Shown piece after piece: positions 11,879 to 26,377 of a DNA stretch of 64,000 bases (position 1 is its first letter; every line of letters starts with the position of its first letter). A model generated the notes under the pieces. It was not told the origin of the DNA, ran no database searches, and worked only from the letters and a program-made list of their open reading frames with translations. Source of the DNA: Diphasiastrum complanatum (lineage: Eukaryota > Streptophyta > Lycopodiopsida > Lycopodiales > Lycopodiaceae); assembly GCA_029204225.1 (NCBI GenBank), contig CM055100.1, forward strand, positions 16,260,164 through 16,324,163, given 5' to 3'. The translations under genes and the position numbers were made by a program.

Positions 11879-12527
11879 GAGATTTCAACTAGTTTAGTCT
11901 AGTTTAGTCACATTTTGGTAAATTGTCAATAAGAGGCCAAAACTCATTTTAGACTTAGAGATAAACTTTTTGAAGTTATATTAGTTTAAAATACATTCAA
12001 TAAACACTTTTGGAAAGTGTGGGAAAGTTGGTAGTCGAGTTTGAGAGAGATTCAAATTTGAACTTTGGGTACATTGAATCTAGACCCAAAAATAGTAGGG
12101 TTTACATTTTGAAGGGAAAGCCAAGTGGCCAAATAGGGTTTGGAAACTCTATAAAAGGATGTAACTCGTGGAGAGACACATCTTCTCTCTTCTATCTCTC
12201 ATTTCATAATTATACATGGTTCTCTTTGGGTTCTACTACTCATTGGTGCACTATCTTGGTGTTATCTTGCAATCTTGTGTGTAGAATGATCATTTATTGC
12301 TATTTTCGGTTCCACACGTGTGAAATACAGTAGGGTACTGTAATTGTACGGACAACAAACATATTTTATGTTTTGGTTCATGTTTGATCAATATCTCTTA
12401 GAGTTTGCATCTCATTTTGTATGTAGATGCTGATTTTTCTACATTGGCAGGATTGTTGGTTTGCTCCTCATTGTAACCAAAGATTTGGGACTTGGATTGG
12501 ATCTTGAATGATCTGAAATCCTTCACA
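11874..12527 (+). repeat. 3' LTR of the family B non-autonomous element (654 bp)
   Basis: Starts TGTGAGAG after the polypurine tract GAAGAGGGAG (11864-11873), ends CTTCACA. Contains CTCTATAAAAGG near 12149 (TATA box), then ATGTAACTCG as in the LTR at 4334. Palindromic CACACGTGTG occurs near 12313. Confidence 0.88.
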
Positions 12528-12532
12528 AACAT

Positions 12533-13929
12533 GGCATTGGTAGGTTCTGGTTTGATAATACTTCAAAGGATAAAAATGAAATGCCTTTTTTTCATGTAGT
12601 CACCTTAGTAGTTGTGTTTGGTGTTTACTTAAAGTTGAGATTGTCTAGCGTCGGTCGTAAGGAAAAATTTGTTAGAACTTCATTGCTAGACTTCTTCACT
12701 CTTCTCATTTTACTACTTAGGGTGATTTTAGACTAGAAAACCTGCCAAATCCCAAATTTAAAATGGAGTCCTCCAATTGGTCTAGGGATGAAAAATGAGT
12801 CTTTCCTCCTTTTAGACTTTAGCTTGAGTTGCCACCATGTGGTAGATGACGTGGCATGGGACCTATGCCTCATAGGGGCAACTCAAGCCCATTTTTGGGG
12901 CTTGGGGATATTGCCTGAAATGTTGAGTTGACAAGGACAACCTAACAAGAATGGACCGATTAGATGGTTGGGATTCAAGCTGGCCAACTATATTGTGGCC
13001 CTTCATTTGGCACTTGTCAGTCAAGTTTTGAATGGGTGTAGGTCCATTGCCCAGCAACTCACTTGCTAAAATTCAAAAAATGGGTGACAAATGAAAGAGC
13101 TAGCCTGCAAAATATCAGCAACTCTTCCAAAGTTCAACCATTCTTCAAATGCAGTTTGATCTGCTTGTGATGTTGTCTTTCCAACATCCGTGATTGTACC
13201 TAGTTCAAGGATCTTACAATTCAATACCAGAGGAGTTATTTCATGAGGAAAAAAAAAGGGACATGTTCAGATAAATGGTTATGTTGTTCTTTCTGATGAC
13301 CAAGGGAATATGCGGCTGGTGGTAATGCTGTGGTTGAGACAAGACATAGACAAAAACGTTCTAGGAAGCAATTTTATGAGGTGGGCACCCTCCAAGACTT
13401 TTGCTGTACAAACTTTTGCTCTAGCAGGGTTTGTGTTTCGTAGGAAAGGGACAATTTCTAAATTTTGAAATGTTAGCACCTTTGGATTGCCTCCAAAGAA
13501 CGCTTTGGATTGCCTGCAAAGAATGCTTTGGATCGTTAACAACAGCTGCTTCTCGCAAATATTGCCACAGGTAGGTGATAGGGCACGGGCAGTGATCGCT
13601 TTGTAGGTAGACATGGCTGGGAAATCAGCAGGTTACTGTGCTCCATAGGCTACTGCATGTAGCAAAAAGAACTGGCAACAGTCTGGGAGCAACTCTGATG
13701 TTAGGCCATAGTATTCCGATCTTTGAATGCTCTCTATAGTATTGAATCTTCAGATTTTAGTAATTATAGTTAGTAGCGGTAGTACTCTACATATCACACC
13801 TCTGTCTTCGGCAGCAGTGATTTCAATCACAAACAACGAGTAGAAACATGGAACTATTGAATATCAATTATTGGAACAAGGGTTTAAGAAGAAGATATTG
13901 GAACGAGGATTCAAGCTCCAAAAGAATAA
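12533..13929. other. Intergenic, nothing recognised
   Basis: Short frames on either strand have no features. A 28-bp near-duplicate (TTTGGATTGCCT ... AAGAA.GCTTTGGAT) occurs around 13480-13530. No RNA gene seen. Confidence 0.4.
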
Positions 13930-13939
13930 CAATTTTTTC

Positions 13940-15870
13940 TCAGTAGATTTTAGACACAATCGTACATGCTTTGCTTGCTACCTTGGATCTTCATCCAGAT
14001 TGGATTGTCCTTCAAGTGGATGTTAAAAACGCATTCAATTCTGTTTCCCGAGGGGCCATTTTCCAAGAATTTCGTGCGGCTCACGGTTCACTCGCTTAGC
14101 TCATCCCATTTGTTTGCTCTTTTTATTCCATGGGGATTTCCTCTATATTTTAGTCATGCTTCTCGTTCAGGTGATGTTTCAGTTATCCCTTCTGTTGATG
14201 GTATCAGACAAGGTGATCCCTTGGGTGGTGTTCTTTTTGCTTTGGCACACTTTCGAGCATTGCGAGCTTCTTCTGTTGATTTTTCATCTTGTTTGTTTCC
14301 CTCTATTGCTGATGACACGTATATTGTGGGACCTGCTAACGACGTCTTTCCAGCTTTTCTACATATATCTCAACAACTTTCGGCTTTGGGCCTCACTGTG
14401 AATCTCTCTAAGTGCGTGTCCTCAGGGCCTCCTTCCTGAGCTCCCTTTACCTACAAGTTTCAATATTTCGGTTGATGGGATTCGAGCACTTGGTATTCCT
14501 ATAGGTTTCTCAGACTTTGTGGCTTCCTCTTTGTGGGACACTTTGGGTGCGCATCTTCGTCATGCTGATTTGCTACCAAAGCTTGGCAACACTCAAGTTG
14601 CTTTAAAGATTCTCACTCAATGCTTCACTCAACAGCCAAGTTATATTCTACGATGTGTTCCTCCCTCTCCTGATGTTTTGGCTTTGCTACAAGATTTCGA
14701 TAATACTATCATATATTTTGGGTCGCTGGATGGGTTCAGAATCCTATCATATTCCCAATGGTCAGTTTGTTAAGCGACAAGTCTCTCTTCCCATTTCTTC
14801 TGGAGGTGTTGGTCTTACTTTTTACACAGCTTCTATTGCTCGAGCTGCTTTTGTTGGGCCCTTGTTGCCTCTGCACTTCTCTCTCAGTTTCAGCAACACA
14901 ACAAGCCCATTCTTCGATTCATTAGCTCATGTGGAAACATGCATTCTTCCTTTCCATCTTCGTGCGGCCAAGGATCTCATCCCTCCACCTGTGCAAGCTT
15001 CTTTGCCTCCCTTTGAGACTTTGCTTAGCCATCAGCATGCTCATTTTCAAAAGTATCTTTTGGAGTTCTTCCACTCACATGCTTTTACTCAGTTTCTCAG
15101 TGATTCACCTTCCGATGAGACTCGGGTTCGCCTTCTGTCTTGTGCAGGCCCAGGTGCTGGTGCTTGGCTTGTTGCGCGCCCTGTTGTTCCACACTTGTAC
15201 CTTTCTTCAGAGCTGTTTGTCACCACTCTTCGAGTTAGGTTGGTGTTCTTGTGGTCACCCTCTTGATTCTATTGGCTGGCACTCATCTCATGCGTTGCCC
15301 TTTTGGTGGAGAGCGCACTACTACGACTCATGATCCCATTTGTGACGTATTGGCATCTATTGCACATGGAGCTTTCTTGTTGTTGGAGCAAACTCACGTC
15401 TTGCCCGTGCCTGATTCATAGTCGCCTAAGCGTCGAGTTGATCTCGTTCTTTCGCGCAAGGGGATCCACATGCTTGGGGATGTTGTTGTTGCTGATCCTT
15501 CGCATCAGACCTCCTTCGCCGTGCTTCAACTACTCAAGGTGCCGCTGCTTCTCATGCAGCTCAAGATAAAGAGCAAGATTATTCACATCATACTCCTGGA
15601 GAAGATTTTATTTCTTTTGCCTTGGAAGCATATTGGTGCATGCATAAGAAATTCGATGATTTTCTATCATCTTGTGCAGGTTTTGCAGTGAAGCTCCAAG
15701 GACGTGGTGCCTCACCTTTATCTATCATTACAACACTTTACAACGCACTCAGGCACTTGCAATACTTCGACGTGCCATAGTTCCAAGAACGGCTGCTTCA
15801 CAACTTCCTACACTACCTAAGCTTTCAACTATCTTAACTAGCGACTTACATCAAGCAGTAGGCTTTTTAT
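13940..15870 (+). pseudogene. LINE: reverse transcriptase plus restriction-like nuclease domain, decayed
   Basis: RT core: DVKNAFNSV (motif A, from 14019), GIRQGDPLGG (motif B, about 14196) and IADDTYIVG (motif C, about 14303). Motif A is in a different frame from B and C, so there is at least one frameshift, and a TAG interrupts near 14098. A thumb-like segment follows (SSGGVGLTF, about 14797). Next comes a Cys/His cluster, CSCGHPLDSIGWHSSHAL with GGERTTTHD (about 15245-15330), then an E..LP segment, RRVDLVLSRKG (about 15432) and GDVVVADP (about 15477). RT followed by a Cys/His cluster and a D/E-rich nuclease fold is the layout of LINEs that use a restriction-like endonuclease. Several frameshifts and stops: inactive. 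The 5' end is missing; the 3' end is near 15,870-16,000. Confidence 0.82.
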
Positions 15871-15989
15871 AGATACTCTGTGAGATTGTTGCTTTGTTAT
15901 GTTGATGTACAGTATCTCAATTCACCTTATGGCCTTTACACTTTCTACATGCATTCCTTTGTACTCCGATGGGTTTCCCCATCTCTTAT

Positions 15990-16433
15990 TAATAAAAATA
16001 GGAAGTTTCCCTTTTAGATATATCATCAAAGGGTTTTGGAGTTCTACTGTCGATGTTATTTGTCCAATCATATAAAATCTAGATTGTTAGATTAGATGGA
16101 ATCAATAACCAATATTTTTTGAAGAATTGAAATGCATAAATGAGTTTTTCCATTGAAAAATCTTCATTTTGAAGGGTCCCACAAACTTTGTCCTTATTCT
16201 AAAGACTGTTTCTGTTTTTCTAAGGCTCTGTCCCCTAGTGATTTCTTGCAAAACAAAAAATAGAGTGACAGTTTCACCTAGAGGGAGTGATTGCTTTGCA
16301 GATCTAAATGGATAGGAGCTATGATAGATTGATTAGCTATGTGGCAAATATATAAATCTCCCAATCGAGCATTGTTATTGAAAATCAGGGAACAACTAGT
16401 GGCATTTGGCGAATGAGTCATTGAGAGAAAGAA
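15990..16433. other. Spacer between two LINE remnants
   Basis: AATAAAAATAGGAAG near 15990-16007 may mark the 3' end of the preceding LINE. The rest is A+T-rich with no features. Confidence 0.4.
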
Positions 16434-17190
16434 AGAAAGCTTTATTAACATCCTTTGGGCACCCGTGGGTGCATAAGACCAAAAAGAAAATATGTACAAG
16501 CAATAGTGGGAGCATCATCCATAGGAGGACGTGGCCATAAAATGCTATAAACTAGCTACGAATGAAAGTAGAACAAAGTAGAAGTGAAATAAGCCCACAA
16601 CTCGGGCCAAGTATAACAGAAGAACTACAAAAAAAGTACCAATGCCCACAACCCGAGCCAGAGGTGGAGAATAAGTACATATCAGCGAAAGTAAGTGTGA
16701 AGTGTCTGCTAAGTGGAGCGTACAGTGGGCCCTGAGGAGGCAAGTGCCGACTACATCTGGGCTTTTTCTGCGGTGGCACGGGGATAGGAATCTCATCATC
16801 GGAGTCATCAACATGTGCTCGAGTCTGAAAGAGGCTAGTGAGAAGCAGCTGTTGGGAGTCTAACCCCAGGCAAATGAGACTAACGGAGAGTAAGCATCTC
16901 ACGAACAAGAAGTCCCAAGCAATGAGCATCAGGATAGGAGACAAAATTGCGAAGTGTATGCATGCCGCAAAAGAGACAATAATACCTCCCCCGTATCTCA
17001 TAATACAACGGACATATGAGGAGGAAATTGGCTTTATCTTCCACCTCCTGCAACGAGCACAAGAGACATAGATGACGCTCTTGGGGGATATCCCATGCAC
17101 GACTGGCCTTAATAGCAAGCTGATGAGAGAAAATGTGCAACTGCCCAAGACAATAGTGCAGGCTGTGTGATAGGGGCTGTGAGAGATAGA
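16434..17190 (-). pseudogene. 3' end of an L1-type LINE (zf-RVT region)
   Basis: On the minus strand, 17100-16880 encodes the C-terminal region found after RT in plant L1-type LINEs: AIKASRAWDIP, then the zinc-binding HLCLLCSLQEVEDKANF and CPLYYEIRGRY, then SYPDAHCLGLLVRE. A putative 3' UTR runs to about 16434 and ends with AATAAAGCTTTC on the minus strand. The rest of the LINE is absent: 5'-truncated, as is common for these elements. The (GA)n tract begins just upstream of the break. Confidence 0.75.
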
Positions 17191-17209
17191 GCGGCAACAA
17201 TGACAAACC

Positions 17210-17315
<106 letters not shown>

Positions 17316-17834
17316 ATTTGAAACTCAATAGCTTGTTAAATTCTTATTTGTCACAAGATCAGACGTGACAACCATTGTCACAAGAGAGAGATTGCCTACG
17401 TATTAGGGCCTAGGTAGACTTCTTATGTAGGAGGAATAGAACATGTGAATTCTTTAAATTTCATGATGGATAGCCCTGAGAGGTAGAGGTAGAAAGTTCA
17501 ATTAAGGTAGAAATCAAATGAGAAGTGGAAACTCAAATAAGGCCAATTTTCATTAAGCATTAGGGAGAGCTATTTCGAATCCCATAATGGGTAATTGGAA
17601 ACAAGATGATGGAAATCAATGACTGGAAATTAGAAGAGAAAATTGCCAATATATCAACAAACTAGACCATTGAGAATGCGATAAGAAGCAAAAAGAGCAA
17701 AGGCAGATGAATGACAATTGGAAAATGGCAAGTGAGCAATTATGCTGATAAAAAATAGGAATATGAAGACCATTACGACGAAGGCGAAAGCTCCAATATG
17801 TCCATTATTACATTGATGTCAAGTGATGAGCCAA

Positions 17835-18480
17835 GTGACATTGGTATATCGACAATGGTGCCTCAAGGCTTATGACTTCCAGGAAATAATGGTTCTTAGG
17901 ATTTCAAGAAGTTCATAGAGGAACTTAAGTAGGCCAAGCGGATGACAAACTTATACCAATGAAAGAAATAGGAGTGGCACCAATGAGATTTCCTAATGGA
18001 AGAATCAGGAAGATAGACAACATTAAGTACGTATCTGGCCGATTGGATCGACTAACAAGCTTTTATTTGTGGGAACGATTGTGGATCAAGGTGTCAAAGT
18101 GGAATTTGATCACAATGTGTGCTTGGTAAAGGACATCAAAGAAAACTATAAAGTGATTGCTATATATATGAGAATGAATGGATATAGGCTTTACAAGTAA
18201 AATGCAGATTTTTGTGATGGAGCTTTGATTGGTGGTGTCCAACAAGTTGAGTGGAAGGAATGACAAAGGAAGAAGTGTTTATATGTAAAAATCCCAATGT
18301 ATTGCATCTTAAGGTTTTTGGCTGTGATACTTAAAGAAAAGAGGAAAAAAATTGATGCAAAGTCAATAAAATGCATATTCATGGATATGATGTGCATGCC
18401 AAAGCTTATCGTTTATATGATCGAGATGCCAAGAAATTTGTAATAAACAGGGATGTAATATTTGATGAGAGTGGAGATCA
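17835..18480 (+). pseudogene. Ty1/copia remnant: protease and integrase C-terminal scraps
   Basis: WYIDNGASRLMTS at about 17838 is a copia aspartic protease motif (DNG in place of the usual DSG). It is followed by the gag-pre-integrase type GTIVDQGVKVEFDHNVC and, after a deletion, by LHLKVFGCDT and GYDVHAKAYRLYDRDAKKF with DVIFDE, the integrase C-terminal region. Multiple frameshifts; RT is missing. Confidence 0.8.
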
Positions 18481-19837
<1,357 letters not shown>

Positions 19838-20289
19838 CCAGATTGCGCCTGCTACCAACCCCGCCTCTCGCCAAAGAGTTTTTTTTTTTTTTTTTGGCAA
19901 TTAGATGTTTTATTTTAATGATCTTTTACTTTTTGCCATCACACCTACAAGTTGAAAAAATAATACTTAAGAAAATTATGCTGCCAAATTTATTTCATTT
20001 TTTTACGAATTTCTTTTCCTCTCTTTCACGAGTCAATGTTTCATGGAATTTTCTTTAAGTCCCTTTTCTAAGTTTATCCATTTTTTGATTTCTTTAATCA
20101 ACTTTTGGGCTTTCATATCTTTCTTGTTTAAACTCTAATTTTAGTGTAGTCAAAAGCAAAAGTACTTAGTTTAAAGAGCACAATATTGTGGAACTATTAA
20201 TAATTTTGTAATCATTATTTGTTATGCAATGAGAAATTCATATTGGTTGTGGGTTGAATATGACTCAGCTGTAGAATTCGATGGTCAAA

Positions 20290-20661
20290 ATTAATTGTGG
20301 ATATCAAGGTCAAAATCAATTTCAAGATGGTACCAAAGACAAGTACGAGCCTATGCAACAATACTATGACCTTGAGGAAGTCAATGGACAATATCACCAT
20401 GGTGCAGAATGACATTTCAATTATAATAAAGATGGTAATGGTCACTATTTAGCATGTGAAAATCCATATAAAAGTGAAGATACTGATCAGAATGAAAAAT
20501 CTTGTCTATATGGCACTACAAGTATTATTCATCATTATCAGATGCATAAACCATTTCTTGACACACATGATTTTAAGGAGGGAACATTTATTGATTTTAA
20601 TAGTGAAGTTACAATTTCTAGTCTTATGCCAATTTTGTGGGAAGTTTATCGATCATTGTAA
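20290..20661 (+). pseudogene. Coding-like remnant, unrecognised
   Basis: One frame reads about 124 codons with a single TGA, rich in Tyr, Gln, His and Asp (for example KDKYEPMQQYYDLEEV and NKDGNGHYLACENPY). The codon pattern looks protein-like, but no family is recognised. A TTGGTACCAGAGCA sequence, similar to a retroelement primer site on the minus strand, lies downstream near 20822-20837, so this may belong to a retroelement or its host. Flanks 19836-20289 and 20662-21419 show nothing else. Confidence 0.3.
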
Positions 20662-21419
20662 CTACTTACTTTTGAGGAAACACGTTGGAGTTCTATTATC
20701 TAGAGTTAAAACCTCAATCATGTAAATATTTGAAAGTCGTGGATGAAGAAGACGAGGAGTTACCGGTAAGAGACATATTGACAATAATACAAATAGAATA
20801 ATCTCTCGTTTTATTGAGCTATGCTCTGGTACCAATCTATTGAAATGGGTAACGCGAACGAAGGAAGAGAGAAGGAAATAGTTGCGGAAAAACTCTCCCG
20901 TTCTTATGGGCTGCTACTAGCAAACAACAGTCTAAAATTATTGTAGTTGCAAAAATAGACTCACATCTCAAGCGTTCTCATTTACATGATCTTAAAAATT
21001 CATTCGTACTCGAACAGATGAATGGATACAGTCCATTGAAGATATTAGATATGGTGTGTGGTATTAGAAATTTTCACAGAGTATTCTATATAATCTTGCT
21101 AAGGATTGGAACAAATGGCCTCAGTGAAGGTGTATAACAAGAAATTTTGTTTGGCAGTGTCCAAGATGTAGTTTAATGAAGAAACATACATCAAATGCTA
21201 TCTACCTTCGTGTTCATGTGGAGAAATTACTTCAACTCCAACGTTACAAGCAATGATGCATTATGCATTGGATCAAGAAAAGAGAGAAATGTCCATGAAT
21301 TTATCAAAGCAACAATGCAAGTCAAACTGAAATAAATCTTCCAACATGTGATTAGTTCTCACACAAATATTAAGCCTGAAGAGCCTGCCATTTTTAATCC
21401 CTTTTGCAATGACTTTCCC

Positions 21420-22050
21420 TCATTTGATGATAAAGCAAACATTGCAATCAAACTTGAAACTACATCCGTTGTCAACTGATTTACTCACACTCAACACATT
21501 TCTAGAAAATGAAGGGACATGTGACACATTTTCAAGCTTTGCTTTCTTCCTTGATTCAAGCCAAATAGGAATGGTTCCTATTCCATGAATCACATATTCA
21601 ACACAAGTTTGAAACAAGAATGGACTCATCAGATACTGAATATGATGTGAAGAAAAATACTTTGGTTTGTGTGTGAATATAAAAATTACTCCTCCTTAAT
21701 GGAATATTCACACAAGTATAATCATACTAATCACACAATTAATTAAAATACTTTTTCTATGTATTCTGTAGTAGTATTTGATGAGCGTTTATTTTTCTGA
21801 TTCATCTCTATTGCTATCTTCTTTAGTAAGTTAGCTGCATGTTTCTTGTAATCGAATGCTTGATGGCCTTTCGCATTGTACTAGTAACACCTGAAACTTT
21901 TCAACATGTTTTGTTATATTGGCTGTCTCAAGATTCAAAACTGAATTTTGAATTTTCACTAGCTTTACTATTATTCCATGGTTTCTTTGTGAAACTTCTT
22001 CTTGCCACATGTAAAGAGGGCATGCTCTATGTCACCGATTTTTTGGCCTG
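21420..22050 (-). pseudogene. Ty1/copia gag-protease remnant
   Basis: Read on the minus strand: a degraded gag zinc knuckle (NAKGHQAFDYKKH) near 21900-21830, then GIGTIPIWLESRKKAKLENV and VPSFSRNVLSVS (21600-21470), the segment after the copia protease. Several frameshifts. RT is not present here. Confidence 0.65.
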
Positions 22051-22389
22051 TATAGCCATTTACCAAGGAGGTCCCCAGCCCGCCTAAATGGACTATCCAA
22101 GTGTTTGATAAATAAATCAACCTCTTCTGCCAAATGGGATAAAAAAAATGGTTTATCTAATCATTACAAGAAATTGAGTGGATGCCAAAAACTTGATGTG
22201 TTATTGAGCTAGGACGAGAAGCTATGTGCAAGAGCTAGAGGTAGATTGTTAACTTGAATTGCCATATGGAGGATTTAGATTTAAAAAGGAGAATGCCCCA
22301 CATGGGGCCAAGTACCATGGTCAAGCCAATGGACACACCTATGTAGAGGCTTCAATCTCATTCTTTAATACATACAATATGTAATTTAG

Positions 22390-22509
<120 letters not shown>

Positions 22510-22739
22510 GGGCTCTGTTACGTACATATATCACTCTATTCGTTTCACAAACCTCTGTAGAATGCAAATGTCGCAGAAAAAAGGTTTTTTTTTTTAAATG
22601 GTGGGAAAGTTGTTAGTAGGTCTGTGCACATTTTGAACAGTCAATCTAACGGTGAGTAGCAATTTGCACTTAGTACACCTAAGTGTCCTCTGGTTCTATA
22701 AAGAGGAAAATCACAAACCCCTATTCACTTTCCCTCATA

Positions 22740-24550
<1,811 letters not shown>

Positions 24551-25205
24551 TGTGAAAATTGTCAACATTTCCTAGCTAGTTTGAGGCCTAAATTGGCTAA
24601 AATTGTAAATAGTTTTGGTTCTGGAGTTTTGCACGTGTGAACCAGGCCACAATGTTTTTATTTACTGTATTTTTTCAGTATGATGAAGTGTCAAACTTCA
24701 TACCCTTCAAAATGAGACCATTTTGATGTATTTTGGTCATATAAGCCATTTTTAGCTATTTTTCCTATATAGGGAATATCTAGGGTCAAGTACCTTCTAG
24801 AGAGAGGAGAGAGAGTCATCTTCCTCATCCATAAATAGTAGGGAAGTCGTGGAGAACAGGTTGGAGAAACCTTTTGTATGCTTCATTGAGATCAATAGAT
24901 CATTGTCATTGTTTCTTCCTCCATTGAGAGCATTGTTGTGTGTATTGTCTTCAAGCTATTGTGTATGATCTTAGGTGCTTTCCAAAAGTGGTAGGCTGAT
25001 GTATTATGGACTGTATAATGCTATTTTGGGCCGCACTTGATGTTTATGGAAGTTTCCATTTGTGATAAATGCTTTTTGATCAAGTTCTTTGCATTCTAGG
25101 TAGCATAGAATGTGTTGCCAATTCCTAGCTTATGTAGTTTGGAGTGCAAGCATTCAAGCCAATGATCTTGGAGTTTAGATCCACTTAGGATCTGTATTTT
25201 TCACA
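24551..25205 (+). repeat. 5' LTR of A1
   Basis: TGTGAAAATTG...TATTTTTCACA, 655 bp. A TATA-like CTATATAGGG lies near 24765, followed by GAGAGAGGAGAGAGAG, a plausible promoter. Confidence 0.96.
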
Positions 25206-25220
25206 TGGTATCAGAGCTGG
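25206..25220 (+). promoter_or_regulatory. Primer-binding site of A1
   Basis: TGGTATCAGAGCTGG directly follows the 5' LTR; it matches the initiator Met tRNA 3' end used by most plant copia elements. Confidence 0.9.
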
Positions 25221-26377
25221 TTGGCTTCTATTTACAGTAAGTATTCCATTTTTGGTGATATTTGGATGTTTGATCAAGTTCTAGCATGATTTTGCATTGC
25301 TTTGTTGATCAAATCTTACTAACCTTTGTTTTGTGAGTTGAACTTGTGGATCAAAAGCATATTTCAGGTCTATTGAAGATCAGAGGCTGAAAAGAAACTA
25401 TTTTGGATCAGATCATAACACCTAATCATTTGTGATTGTGAGGCTTGTGCATATTCAATACTAACAATGTTCTTTTCAATCCTATTGTTGACAATCTCCA
25501 TTCTTGGATGAACACTCTCCTTAAGTGGATGAAACTTCTCCTTAAGTGGATGACAAATGCTCTTTTGAGTGAGTTGTAATTCTCCTAAAGGCTGAGCAAA
25601 GCTCCCATTTGGATGAAAGATCCCCTTTTTTGGGTGAACATATTGTAAGCTCCATTGTGAAGAGCATATTGTAAAGATTGTCATCAATTTTGGCATAAAT
25701 TTTGGTGTACTTTGTTGAGCATGTAAGTAACTCTCCTTATGTAATTTGATTGGAGCATTTGCTGGAAGGTGTTAACCATTATGCAAGTGTGTTTTCAGGT
25801 TCTTAACAGGTTGAGGAACATTCTCATGTGAAGTGATCTTAGATCTACATCTAAACACCAAGATTTGACAAGATAGTGAAGCTAGTCTTGTGATTCACTA
25901 AGTGTGCTCATTCATTCACCTCTAAATCTTGTATTTATCACTTGCTGGAGTTTATAAACTTTTAGAAGTGTGGTTTACATGTGGTTTTACAGGTTGAATC
26001 AATATCTTAGTGTGTTGATCATATGTTGATCAAGTTTGTTCATTACTAGGTAATCTTGGCATCCTAGTTTTGGGTATTTTCTAAGAATGCAAGTAACTCT
26101 TCACACCATAACTTGATTTGGTCACTTGCTGGAAAGTTTGAGAGCTTAAGCAAGAGTGTGTTCAGGTTGGTTTGATTTTGTAATCCATTCTTAGTGTGTG
26201 CAAAGTGTTGCATGTGTTTCAATCTTCCTTTCTATGCTTGGAAACCATCTAGGTTCAAGATAGAAGTGTTTTAGGGTCCTAAATCTTCATAGATCTCTTT
26301 ATCTATCATTTGTTGAGAGAAAAGTGAGTGCTAAGTGCTTTAGGACAGAACCTAAAAGTTGAAGAAACATTAGAATC

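Larger units (their letters stand above)
9519..12527 (+). mobile_element. Non-autonomous copia family B element with TSD AACAT
   Basis: AACAT occurs at 9514-9518 and again at 12528-12532, directly outside TGTGAGAG on the left and CTTCACA on the right. The 3' LTR is complete (11874-12527). The left LTR is cut short: only 9519-9629 matches the LTR start, after which the sequence jumps into coding sequence that reads like copia integrase (KSNKLPYARSRSRS). So the rest of the 5' LTR, the primer site and gag-protease are missing, most likely through an internal deletion after insertion. Not capable of autonomous movement. Confidence 0.85.

Noticed and set aside
13279-13614. 111-codon minus-strand frame
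   Set aside because: No motif, unsupported codon pattern, and no splice or promoter context.
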